In this document: one piece after another, positions 1-9,686 of the stretch
Position numbering within the stretch: position 1 is the first letter of the stretch
Layout of the letters: every line of letters starts with the position of its first letter
NCBI GenBank assembly: GCA_024227565.1
Contig: JAAEUE010000057.1
Location: forward strand, 1 to 57,702
Source of the DNA: Alphaproteobacteria bacterium
GTDB taxonomy: Bacteria; Pseudomonadota; Alphaproteobacteria; Rhizobiales; CAJQND01
Reading direction: 5' to 3'
DNA: 57,702 nucleotides
The notes under the pieces: model-generated
Seen by the model: the letters and a program-made list of their open reading frames with translations, nothing else
What the model was told of the DNA's origin: nothing
Database searches by the model: none
Position numbers and translations under genes: made by a program

Positions 1-134
1 AGGTCGAACGCTGCTTCAACAAACTTAAATGCGCAAGACGGCTCGCAACCCGCTACGACAAAACCGCACTCAGCTATCTCGGCTTCATACACATCGTATC
101 GGCAAGATTGTGGGTCAGGAGTTTGTCAACATGA
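1..134 (+). CDS. IS5-family transposase, C-terminal fragment
   Basis: The frame starting at base 3 reads to a TGA at 132-134 and gives about 43 residues beginning VERCFNKLKCARRLATRYDK. This is the typical end of IS5-family DDE transposases of alphaproteobacteria, where the VERCFNKLK...RR.ATRYDK block holds the catalytic Glu of the DDE triad. The gene starts before the window, so I cannot tell whether the full transposase is intact. It runs opposite to comM, into which the element has inserted. The family assignment rests on the motif alone. Confidence 0.8.
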   Translation, partial: VERCFNKLKCARRLATRYDKTALSYLGFIHIVSARLWVRSLST

Positions 135-135
135 C

Positions 136-816
136 CTAGTCCGAGGTTCGAAATAGAACGGGGGGTTCTATTGTCAGGAGATTGTGCCCCCCTGCTGCCG
201 CCACCTCCAAGGCACGCTTGGCAACTTCCTGCCCTTTTATGTCTTTCAGGTCCACCCGTTGAGGGGGTTGTTCTGCGGTCTCGACTTCAGGGCGCGAAAG
301 GACTTGCGTGCCTTTGAAATGGTTCACCAGCTGAACCAGATTATCAGGCGCCAGAATGTCGATTGTGTCTCCGGCCCAGGCAGCTTCGGCACCGCATGCC
401 TTGGGGCAGATCAAGCCCTGGCCCCGGCTGTTCGCGCCAACGGCCGCGGGCAATGAGCCGGCGACCGCGGTGATGGAACCGTCCAGCGAGAGTTCACCGA
501 AAACCGTGTATCGATCCAGAAACTCAGAAGGAATGATCCCCAGAGCAGCCATCAGACCAATCGCGATGGGCAAATCGTAATGGCTGCCTTCCTTGGGAAG
601 GTCGGCGGGCGCAAGGTTCACCGTTATGCGCTTGGCCGGCAACGCAAGGCCAATGGCAGTGAGCGCCGATCTCACCCGTTCGCGGCTTTCCGCCACTGCC
701 TTGTCCGGCAGGCCCACGAGGGTGAAGGCCGGCAGACCAGAGGAAATTTGCACCTGCACGTCCACCGCAACAGCGTCTATCCCCCTGAATGCAACCGTGG
801 CAACGTGTGATGTCAT
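136..816 (-). pseudogene. comM: comM/yifB-like Mg-chelatase-family ATPase, truncated by an IS
   Basis: This encodes the N-terminal part of a YifB/ComM-type AAA+ protein, whose relatives act as helicases for branch migration during natural transformation. The start is the ATG at 816 (MTSHVATVAFRG), where homology begins. The N-terminal ChlI-like domain is intact through VDLKDIKGQEVAKRALEVAA, and the family reading stops at GGHNLL. In ComM this is directly followed by the Walker A loop GPPGSGKS, which is missing here. The last dozen or so codons come from the IS. With no P-loop, Walker B or C-terminal domain, the product cannot be a working ATPase. It sits downstream of gshB/asnB, the usual place for comM in this class. 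The remaining two thirds should lie on the other side of the IS, outside the window. Confidence 0.85.
152..172. repeat. Perfect 8-bp inverted repeat at the IS end
   Basis: AATAGAAC (152-159) and GTTCTATT (165-172) are exact reverse complements around five Gs. The structure lies between the transposase stop and the comM junction, so it probably belongs to the IS terminus. Confidence 0.6.
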
Positions 817-899
817 GGAATCCCCCCCATTACGCAAACGCACCTCAAGCTATCACATGCTCATTAAGCACACAATAACACCAAGAGAACAATCGAATG

Positions 900-2915
900 T
901 CAGAGGGGGTCAGGTTCTATTGGAGCTGCGCGCGCAACCAGGTGATCCATCTTGCGCCGGGTTTCGGACTTGCAGAAGTTTTGCGCGTTCTTGGCAAAGT
1001 TCCGCACAAACATATCGTTCACCAAGTGCAGGGAGGCGGCGCAGGTGAGCATGGTTCTAAGCCCTGTGCCAATCTTGCTTTTGGCGGGGAAAACCCGGAT
1101 AAGCTTTTTCGCCAACTCCAGCCGGGAAGGCTCGAACACCCCAACTTCGCGCACTGAATCGGGGCTTAAGGCCACTTCGCAAAAACTGTTCTGCATCAAC
1201 GTGTCCACGGCGCTTACAGGCGCCCAGAACACGCGCTTTGGGCCTTGGTGCACATAGTTCGGCAGCCGGTTTGCCATGGCACTGCGCAAGGGCAGCTTGC
1301 CTTCTTTCATCGTGTGCAGCGCCGAAGGTGGCAGCTGGAAGGCGTAGTCGGTCAGATCATTGTCCAGGAACGGCAGGCGGCCCTCAATTGAGTTGGCCAT
1401 TTCCTGGCGATCGCCCAGATAATTGAGATTGTAGGCCGGCAGGTCACATTTCAGCGAAATGAACCTGCTGGCCGTGGCCGGCGGCAGACCCTCCAGTTTT
1501 TCGGCCGGCAGAACATCAGCCAAACGCTTCAGCGCCTCCTCGATCGGGTGCGCCTCCACAAATCTGCGCTGGAAAAAACGTCCCATGAGACGCTCAGACG
1601 AAAGAGCGCGCAAGGCAGCGTAGGGGTAGCAACCGAATATTGTTTCCACCATCGCATTCTGACGATAGGCGGTTTCAGGCAGAAGGCCGGCAAGGATCCC
1701 TTCGCGCGCGATCATTTCCTTGATCAGCGACTTTACGTGCCTTTCGCCGGTTTTGCGCTGCTCGTCCAGCAACAGCTGGTGGCGGTACATGGCGTAGCCG
1801 GCCAAGGTTTCGTCGGCCCCCTCCCCCGTCAGGATCGCCTTCACATGAGGCTGGCAGGCCCGCGATAACAAGAACTTCGCAGTGCCGTGCGTGTTGAACA
1901 CGGGGATCTCGCTGTGCCAAAGCGACGTTCGGAAATTGTCAGCCAACGCCTGATTGCTCACGTCCACAATGTGATGGTCCACCCCGGTAATGGTGGCCAC
2001 CCGGGCGGCGATTTGGGTTTCATCCAGCTGAGGGTCGTCAAAGCGCAGGGTGAAGGCCTTCACATCGCCGCTTCCGTGGCGCGCCATGGCATCAACCACC
2101 GAGCAGCTGTCCACGCCAGAGGACAGATAGGCCCCAACCGGCCTGTCGCCATGCAGGCGCAGGCGCACCGCTTCATCGAACAGCTCGGCATACTCCTCGC
2201 CGACCTGTTTGGGGTTCGTCAGCCGCTCGCGGCCGTTCAGCGCAAGAGACCAATAGGGCTGAACCTCAATTCCGGCCCGGGAGATGCGCACGTAATGGCC
2301 CGGTGGAACCTCGAGGATATCCTGCAGGATGGTTTCTTCTGGAAGGCTGATCCCGGCCAGCAGGCCGCGGATATACTGATGGTTCAACTCGGCCGGCAAC
2401 GAGGGGTAGGACAAAACCGATTTGAGTTCCGAGCCGAACACCAAGGCATCGCCCACTTCGCAATAGTACAGCGGTTTGATCCCAAACCGGTCGCGCACCA
2501 GATATAGCTCGTGCTGCTTTTCATCGTAGAGCGCAAAGGCGAACTCGCCACGCAGTTTCGCAAAGCACCCAGGTCCCAAATCTTCAAACAGATGGGGAAT
2601 GACCTCAACATCACATTGCGAGCGAAACCGATGACCCTTAGCTTCCAGCTCGGCCATGGTGTCCTTGTAGCCGTAAATCTCGCCGTTGCAGGTGAGCCAG
2701 ATGGAACCGGTTTCGTTGCTGATCGGCTGACGCCCGCCTTGCGGGTCGACCAAAGCCAGGCGGGCATGCATCAGGATGGCGGTCTGCGGGCCATTGACCC
2801 AGTAGTCCATGTCATCTGGCCCGCGGTGGGCCACGGCCCCGATCATGGGCAGCAGTTCGCGTGGCTCAAGCCAACCTACGTTTGAGGGGATGAAAGCACC
2901 AGCCAAGCCGCACAT
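900..2915 (-). CDS. asnB: Glutamine-hydrolysing asparagine synthetase (AsnB family)
   Basis: The product is 671 residues. It transfers amide nitrogen from glutamine to aspartate, or to another carboxylate in AsnB-like amidotransferases, using ATP. Cys2 of MCGLAGAF is the Ntn nucleophile, followed by the glutaminase signatures AHRGPDD and CNGEIYGY. The C-terminal synthetase domain carries a pyrophosphate loop written SSGVDS instead of the commoner SGGxDS, and later LTGEGADE. The ATG overlaps the gshB stop by one base (TAATG), so translation is probably coupled to gshB. Its position inside the conserved gshB-comM interval is unusual. The extreme C-terminus (ARAAPIEPDPL) does not look like a family tail, and its DNA shares the 10-mer CAATAGAACC with the IS end at comM. 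The substrate could be free Asp or a cell-wall or peptide carboxylate; the sequence does not settle this. Confidence 0.85.
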   Translation of the reverse strand: MCGLAGAFIPSNVGWLEPRELLPMIGAVAHRGPDDMDYWVNGPQTAILMHARLALVDPQGGRQPISNETGSIWLTCNGEIYGYKDTMAELEAKGHRFRSQCDVEVIPHLFEDLGPGCFAKLRGEFAFALYDEKQHELYLVRDRFGIKPLYYCEVGDALVFGSELKSVLSYPSLPAELNHQYIRGLLAGISLPEETILQDILEVPPGHYVRISRAGIEVQPYWSLALNGRERLTNPKQVGEEYAELFDEAVRLRLHGDRPVGAYLSSGVDSCSVVDAMARHGSGDVKAFTLRFDDPQLDETQIAARVATITGVDHHIVDVSNQALADNFRTSLWHSEIPVFNTHGTAKFLLSRACQPHVKAILTGEGADETLAGYAMYRHQLLLDEQRKTGERHVKSLIKEMIAREGILAGLLPETAYRQNAMVETIFGCYPYAALRALSSERLMGRFFQRRFVEAHPIEEALKRLADVLPAEKLEGLPPATASRFISLKCDLPAYNLNYLGDRQEMANSIEGRLPFLDNDLTDYAFQLPPSALHTMKEGKLPLRSAMANRLPNYVHQGPKRVFWAPVSAVDTLMQNSFCEVALSPDSVREVGVFEPSRLELAKKLIRVFPAKSKIGTGLRTMLTCAASLHLVNDMFVRNFAKNAQNFCKSETRRKMDHLVARAAPIEPDPL

Positions 2916-3853
2916 TAGAGCCGCGCTTCAATCGCGTCCCACACCAGCGCGGCAATGTCCTCGCCGCCGAACTTCTTGACCTCGCGGATGCCCGTTGGAG
3001 AGGTCACGTTGATTTCGGTCAGATAGTCGCCGATCACGTCGATGCCCACAAAGATGAGCCCGCGCTTTTTGAGCTCAGGGCCCAGGGCCTCGCAAATCTC
3101 GTGTTCGCGCTTGGTCATGCCGATGGGTTCAGCTCGCCCGCCAACATGCATGTTCGAGCGGCTCTCGCCTTCAGCGGGCACTCTGTTGATGGCGCCGGCC
3201 GGAACTCCGTCCACCAGGATGATGCGCTTGTCGCCCTTGCGCACGTCCGCCAGATATTGCTGGGCAATGAAGGCCTCTCGGAAGGCGCTGTCGAACATCT
3301 CCAAAAGCGAGTTCAGATTTTGGTCCTGCTCCGGCAGGCGGAACACCCCAGCACCGCCATTGCCGTAGAGCGGCTTCAAGATGATGTCGCCATGCTCCTT
3401 GCGGAACGCCTTGATCTCTTCGGGATCCTTGGTGATCAGGGTTGGCGGCATGAACTCAGGAAAATCCAGAATGAAGATCTTTTCGGGCGCATTGCGCACC
3501 TCGGTCGGATTGTTCACCACCAGAGTTTTGGGATGGATCTGCTCGAGCATGTGGGTCGCCGTGATGTAGTTCATGTCGAACGGCGGGTCCTGGCGCATGT
3601 GCAGCACATCAAGGCTTCCCAGATCCTCCCGGCGCTGGTCGGTCAATGTGAAATGATTGCCGGGCTCGTCACGCACGGTCAGGGTATGGCCCCGGGCAAA
3701 CACTTTTCCGTCTTGGGTCGCCAAAGCGTTGGGCTCAAAGTAGAAGATCTCGTGGCCACGCGACTGCGCCTCGAGCAGGATCGCGAAGCTTGAATCGCCT
3801 GCAATGTCGATCCCGGAAATCGGGTCCATTTGAATTGCGGTCTTAAGTGCCAT
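2915..3853 (-). CDS. gshB: Glutathione synthetase
   Basis: This cytosolic ATP-grasp ligase joins gamma-glutamylcysteine and glycine, the second step of glutathione synthesis. Its 312 residues match the GshB family length. The N-terminal substrate domain contains [16 protein letters not shown] and the [11 protein letters not shown] segment. The ATP-grasp core follows, with [13 protein letters not shown] (glycine-rich loop), and the end carries [10 protein letters not shown], a family signature with metal and ATP ligands. It lies 11 bp downstream of yraN and its TAA overlaps the asnB ATG by one base, so rsmI-yraN-gshB-asnB is probably one transcript. Confidence 0.95.
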   Translation of the reverse strand: MALKTAIQMDPISGIDIAGDSSFAILLEAQSRGHEIFYFEPNALATQDGKVFARGHTLTVRDEPGNHFTLTDQRREDLGSLDVLHMRQDPPFDMNYITATHMLEQIHPKTLVVNNPTEVRNAPEKIFILDFPEFMPPTLITKDPEEIKAFRKEHGDIILKPLYGNGGAGVFRLPEQDQNLNSLLEMFDSAFREAFIAQQYLADVRKGDKRIILVDGVPAGAINRVPAEGESRSNMHVGGRAEPIGMTKREHEICEALGPELKKRGLIFVGIDVIGDYLTEINVTSPTGIREVKKFGGEDIAALVWDAIEARL

Positions 3854-3864
3854 TACCCGAACCT

Positions 3865-4251
3865 TTATGTGCCGTCTGTTGCGAATGCATTCTTTATGTG
3901 GTGCGGCACGAGATAGGCGGAGAACACCATCATGTCAAAGCGGCAATCAGTGTTCAGCGGCAGTTCGTTCTCCGCCAGCCAGTGTTCGGCCGCCCGAATG
4001 ATCCGCGCTTGCTGTCTGGGCTGAAGGGAATGCAGGGCTTCGGCCAGGTTTTGCCGCCGCTTAACTTCGATGAACACGATGGTATCCCCTGACCTTGCGA
4101 CAATGTCGATTTCGCCAACCCCAACACGGTAGCGGGTGCTGAGGATCCGGTATCCCTTGGCCCTCAAATAGAGCGCGGCAAGCTTTTCTGCCTGCACGCC
4201 GAACTGATGGGCCCTTCTTTGTTGCTTGGTCCGCCCCCGGAATTTGCCCAT
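3865..4251 (-). CDS. yraN: YraN/UPF0102 nuclease-fold protein
   Basis: A 128-residue protein of the UPF0102 family, which has a restriction-endonuclease-like fold and no firmly fixed role. The family core is visible: [22 protein letters not shown], then [21 protein letters not shown], where the Asp and the ExK would be the metal-binding residues. It starts one base after the rsmI stop and sits between rsmI and gshB, the standard arrangement in this class. Confidence 0.92.
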   Translation of the reverse strand: MGKFRGRTKQQRRAHQFGVQAEKLAALYLRAKGYRILSTRYRVGVGEIDIVARSGDTIVFIEVKRRQNLAEALHSLQPRQQARIIRAAEHWLAENELPLNTDCRFDMMVFSAYLVPHHIKNAFATDGT

Positions 4252-4252
4252 T

Positions 4253-5215
4253 TCACCCCAACTGGTTTTTCAGATCCAAAGCTCTGTCGTAAAGATCCTG
4301 CCGGCTGACACCCAGCTCCTTGGCCACCCGCGAGGCGGCCTTTCCAACAGGCAGCTCGGCCAATGCTGAGCGCAATGCCTCTTCGATGCGCTCATCACTC
4401 ATCTCGACACCCCCCTCAGGCGGGGCGATCAGGAGGGTGATCTCGCCTCTCTGCTTGCCGATGGTCTGCGCCAAAGGACCGGCCTCGCCGGAGAGTGCCT
4501 GCTCATGCAGTTTGGTCAGCTCACGGGTGACCACCACATGGCGGGCGCCCAGAGTCTCGGCCACATCAGCCAGGCTGGCAGCGATGCGATTGCCGGTGTC
4601 GAAGAAGATCAGCGTGGCGCGCAGACCGGAAAGCTCGCTCAGAATTTTGCGGCGGGCGCCCTGCTTGACCGGCAGAAACCCGCCAAAGAAGAACCGGTCG
4701 CTCGGCAGGCCTGATTTGGCCAAGCCTGCAATGGGTGCGGAGGGACCGGGCAGAGGGTAAACCTCTATGCCCCGCTCACGGGCGGCCTTCACCAGCTTGT
4801 AGCCCGGGTCCGAAACGATGGGGGTTCCCGCGTCGCTGATTAAAGCAACAGAGGCCCCGTTTTCCAGCTTGTCCAAGATCTGCGGGCGCACCTTGTCGCC
4901 GTTGTGATCATGATAGGTGGAAAGCCTTGCGGTGATGCCATAGCGCTCAAGAAGGCGGCGGCTGATGCGGGTATCTTCGCAGAACACCAGATCGGCGGCG
5001 GCCAATGTCGCCAGCGCGCGGAGTGTGATGTCGCCAAGATTGCCGATGGGGGTTGCCACCACATAGAGCCCCGGCTCCAGCGGCGGCGCGGCATGGGTCG
5101 CGCCGGCTATTGTGTAATCAGCCTGTTTTCCGCTATGGGGGGAAGGTGCATCGGTTGGTGGAGTTGCGCGCGTCACTTTGCGTTCGACCTTATTTGCTGT
5201 AACACCATTATGCAC
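4253..5215 (-). CDS. rsmI: 16S rRNA (cytidine1402-2'-O)-methyltransferase
   Basis: RsmI uses SAM to methylate the ribose of C1402 in the 16S rRNA decoding centre. The 320-residue product has a poorly conserved N-terminal extension of about 50 residues, so the true start may be one of the later codons. The tetrapyrrole-methylase-like core follows: VATPIGNLGDITLRAL, FCEDTR, LISDAGTPIVSDPG and YPLPGPSA. The last 40 residues form the RsmI-specific tail (VAKELGVSRQDLYDRAL). It is transcribed away from the LppC-type gene across a 136-bp divergent gap. Confidence 0.93.
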   Translation of the reverse strand: MHNGVTANKVERKVTRATPPTDAPSPHSGKQADYTIAGATHAAPPLEPGLYVVATPIGNLGDITLRALATLAAADLVFCEDTRISRRLLERYGITARLSTYHDHNGDKVRPQILDKLENGASVALISDAGTPIVSDPGYKLVKAARERGIEVYPLPGPSAPIAGLAKSGLPSDRFFFGGFLPVKQGARRKILSELSGLRATLIFFDTGNRIAASLADVAETLGARHVVVTRELTKLHEQALSGEAGPLAQTIGKQRGEITLLIAPPEGGVEMSDERIEEALRSALAELPVGKAASRVAKELGVSRQDLYDRALDLKNQLG

Positions 5216-5351
5216 GAAACCTGGTGGGGCAGGGGAAGGGAAATGAAACCGGCTTTTCCGCTAGACGTAAGGCCGGTTCAGGCAAGAGTGTCCGCCGGGA
5301 GAGAAATTGGCGAGGGTTGAAAACACCAACCCCTCACAAAGCAATTGTAGC

Positions 5352-6584
5352 ATGCAAAAATCAGCAAACCTCCTTCGATTGATCTGGATCGCGCTTCTGG
5401 CGCTCAGCCTTGCCGGCTGTGGCGGCCTGGGCAGCATATCCATGGGAGATCTGTTCAGCACCGGCGATACGACCGAGCCGGGCCAGCCGCAAACTCAAGC
5501 CCCTGACATCGCCGCGATCCAGAACCCGGGCGATCCCAAGGTTGCCTTCCTGCTGCCGCTCGGCATCCGGGGCAACGCATCGGAAGTTGCGCGCGCTCTT
5601 AAAGAAGCCGGTGAAATGGCATTGGTCGAATCCGGCTCGCCCGGCATCACCCTGGTGACCAAGGACACCCTTGGCACGCCGGAAGGCGCCCGCGCCGCCG
5701 TGCAATCGGCAATCAACGAAGGCGCAGAATTGGTTGTCGGTCCGCTGTTTGCCGGCTCGGTCCAAGCCATCGGCCCCATTGCCCAGTCGCGCCGTGTGCC
5801 GGTCATGGCGTTTTCAACCTCAAGCGCAGCCGCCGGCAACGGTGTGTTCCTCATCAGCTTCCTGCCCGAGCAGGATGTGGCCAACATTGTCCGGTTCTCC
5901 GTGCAATCGGGCCAGAGCCGGTTCGCCGCCCTCATTCCTGAAACCGCCTATGGCGGCATTGTGGAACGCTCCCTGAGGCAAGAACTGCAAAGCAAGGGGG
6001 GCCAACTGGTGACCGTGCAGCGCTATCGGCGCACGCCCCAAGGCGCCGCCCAGGCCGCCACTCAAATTGCCGCCTCCCTCAAAGATGCAGCAGTTGGCGC
6101 CGACACCCTGTTGATCGCAGAAGGCGGCGACATGTTGCGCGCCCTTGGCAACGCGCTTACGGCAGCCGGCGTGAACCCTCAGGTCACCAAGATCGTGGGC
6201 ACCAGCCTTTGGGATGACCCTGCAACCGCTTCGGTCGATATTGCTGTTGGGGGATGGTATCCAGGCGTCTCGCCGGAGCTGACCAATGCTTTCAACGCGC
6301 GCTTCCGGCAATCTTACGGCCGCGACCCCAAACGCATTGCCAGCCTGGCCTACGACGCGGTGAGCTTGGCGATTGCCCTTGGCCGGCAGAACGCCCAGAG
6401 CCCGCGGGGCCAGAAGTTCCCGGTGCAATCGCTCACCAACAGCCAGGGCTTCCAGGGCTCCAATGGCCTGTTCCGCTTCTTAGGCAACGGCCGCAACCAG
6501 CGTGGCCTGTCCATTCTGGAGGTCACCAAGTCAGGACCCCGGGTTGCAGCACCCGCGCCCAGCACGTTCGGGGCCGGATTCTAG
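5352..6584 (+). CDS. Penicillin-binding protein activator, LppC/LpoA-like lipoprotein
   Basis: A 410-residue lipoprotein with a periplasmic-binding-protein type I fold. In gammaproteobacteria LpoA activates PBP1A from the outer membrane; the alphaproteobacterial homologues keep the fold but their role is less tested. I chose the ATG at 5352 over the TTG at 5307 because it begins a clean lipoprotein signal peptide (MQKSANLLRLIWIALLALS) ending in the lipobox LAGC. The mature part has alternating beta/alpha segments such as VAFLLPL, LVVGPLFAGSVQAI and RVPVMAFSTS. It is divergent from rsmI, a conserved neighbourhood. A class A PBP that it might serve is encoded at 47.2-49.3 kb. Confidence 0.87.
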   Translation: MQKSANLLRLIWIALLALSLAGCGGLGSISMGDLFSTGDTTEPGQPQTQAPDIAAIQNPGDPKVAFLLPLGIRGNASEVARALKEAGEMALVESGSPGITLVTKDTLGTPEGARAAVQSAINEGAELVVGPLFAGSVQAIGPIAQSRRVPVMAFSTSSAAAGNGVFLISFLPEQDVANIVRFSVQSGQSRFAALIPETAYGGIVERSLRQELQSKGGQLVTVQRYRRTPQGAAQAATQIAASLKDAAVGADTLLIAEGGDMLRALGNALTAAGVNPQVTKIVGTSLWDDPATASVDIAVGGWYPGVSPELTNAFNARFRQSYGRDPKRIASLAYDAVSLAIALGRQNAQSPRGQKFPVQSLTNSQGFQGSNGLFRFLGNGRNQRGLSILEVTKSGPRVAAPAPSTFGAGF

Positions 6585-6911
6585 ACCCTGTTCTGGTCAG
6601 GTTGAGCGGGAACTGTTCCAACGCAAAATCCGGGATGACGGTTTCGATTTCCCGAATATGAACAAAAATCTCACTCAAAAAGGCCAAATAGCGCTAATTC
6701 ACGCTTAGGTTCAGTGGCTTACGCGAATTTGGGTTCGTTTCGCAGAATCACAGTTTTTGGCAGAAATCCGCCACTGAAGATAAACAGCTGGGGTGGATAA
6801 AGACAACTATTTAGTGGCAAACTGACACTCCGGCGCGTGGCTCTACAGCCCTGGGCCCCGGATATTTGCTGCGCAAATTCCGGGGTGACGGAGGGAGGAA
6901 CTGCCCTCTCC
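6585..6911. other. Intergenic region between lppC-like and hemW
   Basis: No convincing gene lies in these 327 bases between the two convergent genes. The stretch 6640-6830 is AT-richer than its surroundings. The only clear structure is the palindromic repeat at 6856-6889. No T-tract terminator was found. Confidence 0.5.
6856..6889 (-). repeat. Dispersed palindromic repeat, copy 1
   Basis: A near-perfect palindrome (CCCCGGA, a bulged T, ATTTG, loop, CAAATTCCGGGG) followed by TGAC. The same element in the opposite orientation is at 23318-23354. It resembles the short intergenic palindromes common in alphaproteobacteria. Here it could act as a transcription terminator between lppC-like and hemW. 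Confidence 0.7.
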
Positions 6912-8081
6912 TCACCCGGCAGCCAAATAGCCGATCACCGCATTCAGCACACGGCGACCCGCCGGGGTTGCCACCAGACGCTCAGCCTCAACATCCAGCT
7001 CCACCAAGCCTTCGGCCTCAAGCGCTTCAACACGGGCTTGCGCCAGCGCCGCGCCGCCCAGCTCCCGGTGCCGTTTCAGGCTGATACCTTCGTTGAGACG
7101 CAAGCCCATGAGCAGATATTCATCAGCCCGGTCCTCGCCGCTCAAGCTCTCCGTATCCTCAATCCCGTCCCCGCGTGCGCCCACCTGCTGAAGCCAGGCC
7201 TCGGGCGATTTGAGGGTCGAGGAGCCAATGCGCTCACCGGTTTCCAAAGTCAGGCGGGAATGCGCCCCGGGGCCAACGCCGGCATAGTCGCCATAGCGCC
7301 AGTAGAGCACATTGTGGCGGCACTCATGGCCGGGGGCGGCGTGGTTGGAGACCTCATAGGCTGGAAGACCGGCCGCCTCTGTTAGCTCCTGGGTCACGTC
7401 ATAGAGCGCCAGAGCCAGGCTCTCGCCGGGCACCACCAGCTTGCCGGCCGCATGCAGATCGGCAAACCGGGTTTTCGGCTCAATGGTCAACTGATAGAGC
7501 GACATGTGGCCTTCAGCATGGGACAGCGCTTCGCCCAATTCGGCGCGCCACGCCTCGGCGCTCTGCTTGGGCCGGGCGTAGATCATGTCGAACGACACAC
7601 GATCGAATGTTTTGGCTGCAAGCTGGAAGGCGGCCAGTGCCTCATGGGCCGTGTGCTGGCGGCCGAGAAACTTCAAGGCATCGTCGTTGAGCGATTGCAC
7701 GCCCACGGACACCCGGTTGACGCCCGCCGAACGCAGGGCGGCAAAGTTGCGCGCTTCCACGCTGGTGGGGTTGGCCTCCAGGGTGATCTCCGCATCGGTT
7801 GCAATGGTCCAATGGCCGGCGGCCGCATCCAGGAGGGCGCCCACGGTGTGCGGGGTCATCAACGAAGGGGTGCCGCCGCCAAAGAAGATGCTGGTGATGG
7901 TTTGGCTCTTGGAGCGTTCGGCAAACCAGGCCATCTCCCGGTTGAAGGCAGCCACATAGGCTGCCTGGTTAACGGACTGATGGCGCACGTGGGAGTTGAA
8001 ATCGCAATAGGGGCATTTGGCCAAACAGAACGGCCAGTGGACATAGAGCCCGAAGCCGGGGTCCTTGCCATGCGCGCTCAC
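6912..8081 (-). CDS. hemW: Heme chaperone HemW (radical SAM, HemN-like)
   Basis: A 389-residue radical SAM protein of the HemN/HemW group. HemW binds heme and delivers it to respiratory enzymes. The [4Fe-4S] cysteines are C19, C23 and C26 (CLAKCPYC). The next position is D27-F28 rather than the extra Cys of true coproporphyrinogen dehydrogenase HemN, which favours HemW. Further signatures are [10 protein letters not shown], the ITLEANPTS motif and RVSVGVQSL, with a C-terminal HemN wing. The start is a GTG overlapping the rdgB stop as GTGA, indicating translational coupling. This is a conserved trio with rdgB and rph. Confidence 0.9.
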   Translation of the reverse strand: MSAHGKDPGFGLYVHWPFCLAKCPYCDFNSHVRHQSVNQAAYVAAFNREMAWFAERSKSQTITSIFFGGGTPSLMTPHTVGALLDAAAGHWTIATDAEITLEANPTSVEARNFAALRSAGVNRVSVGVQSLNDDALKFLGRQHTAHEALAAFQLAAKTFDRVSFDMIYARPKQSAEAWRAELGEALSHAEGHMSLYQLTIEPKTRFADLHAAGKLVVPGESLALALYDVTQELTEAAGLPAYEVSNHAAPGHECRHNVLYWRYGDYAGVGPGAHSRLTLETGERIGSSTLKSPEAWLQQVGARGDGIEDTESLSGEDRADEYLLMGLRLNEGISLKRHRELGGAALAQARVEALEAEGLVELDVEAERLVATPAGRRVLNAVIGYLAAG

Positions 8082-8707
8082 TTGGTGAACACGGCGACCA
8101 TCAGTTGCGCAAACGCGTCTGCCCGGTGCGACATGGCGTGTTTGGCTTCAGACGCCATTTCGCCGAAGGTGATGTCTTGGCCGTTGGCCTGGAAGATCGG
8201 GTCGTAGCCAAAGCCCTGATCGCCCCGGGGCGGCCACACCAGAGTGCCGAACACCTTGCCCTCAAAGCTCTCCACATGGCCATCGGGCCACGCCAGGCTG
8301 AGGGCACACACAAAGTGCGCCCCGCGGCTTGCAGGCGCATCAGCGCCTGCGGCTTTGAGCCCGTCATTGACCTTTCGCATGGCCAGCGCAAAGTCTTTGG
8401 CCGGCCCCGCCCAGCGGGCTGAGTAGATCCCCGGATCGCCGCCCAGGGCATCCACCGCCAGGCCGCTGTCGTCCGCCAAAGTAGGCTCGCCGCTGGCTTC
8501 AGCGGCAGCATGGGCCTTGAGTTCGGCATTGGCGATGAAGGTCAACCCGGTTTCTTCCGGCTCGGCCAACCCAAGCTCGCCGGCAGACACCGGGGTGATG
8601 CCATAAGGTTCAATCAACGCGCCGATTTCGCGCACCTTGCCCGGATTGTGGCTGGCCACGATAAGGCGCTTGCCTGAAAATCTCCGGCTGGGTGTCTCCG
8701 GGGCCAT
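8078..8707 (-). CDS. rdgB: XTP/dITP pyrophosphatase (RdgB/HAM1)
   Basis: A house-cleaning enzyme that hydrolyses XTP, dITP and ITP to monophosphates and keeps deaminated purines out of DNA and RNA. The 209 residues cover the whole Ham1 fold: the N-terminal loop [12 protein letters not shown], the catalytic segment [25 protein letters not shown], and GFGYDPIF near the end, followed by [16 protein letters not shown]. It starts 6 bp after rph and overlaps hemW by four bases. Confidence 0.95.
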   Translation of the reverse strand: MAPETPSRRFSGKRLIVASHNPGKVREIGALIEPYGITPVSAGELGLAEPEETGLTFIANAELKAHAAAEASGEPTLADDSGLAVDALGGDPGIYSARWAGPAKDFALAMRKVNDGLKAAGADAPASRGAHFVCALSLAWPDGHVESFEGKVFGTLVWPPRGDQGFGYDPIFQANGQDITFGEMASEAKHAMSHRADAFAQLMVAVFTK

Positions 8708-8713
8708 TGGGCT

Positions 8714-9427
<714 letters not shown>

Positions 9428-9686
9428 TGTAAAACCCTTTTGTCGCCTTGCTGTTTGGGCCGTCTATCTAGCCTGTTGCGCATGGTGGGGCAATCAAAGA
9501 AGGCGGCTGCCGCGAAGGCGGTGTTTTCTGGGCGGAAAAAGCGTGGTTTCACGTTTCGTCTGACAGCGTCACGCTGGCCTGCTAAAAACCGCGACGCTGG
9601 AACGCTTGGGCAAGGCGCACAATAAGTTTGATTGACGGCGCCCTTCCTGAACCCTAGATTCTTACAACCTTGCGTAACCAACAAGT

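Larger units (their letters stand above)
1..176 (+). mobile_element. Right end of an IS5-like insertion sequence, cut by the window edge
   Basis: The first 134 bases encode the C-terminus of an IS5-type transposase, followed by a short non-coding tail. comM on the opposite strand loses its family sequence at about 175-177: the reading changes from the conserved GGHNLL to unrelated residues. I therefore place the IS/comM junction there. The tail contains a perfect 8-bp inverted repeat (152-159 and 165-172, five-G loop). The left end, the other terminal repeat and the target duplication lie outside the window, so the exact boundary is inferred. Confidence 0.7.

Noticed and set aside
9428..9686. 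CIRCE operator before hrcA
   Set aside because: No TTAGCACTC-N9-GAGTGCTAA or close variant was found here, before grpE or before dnaK. A lone GAGTGCTAG at 53092-53100 is only half a site.
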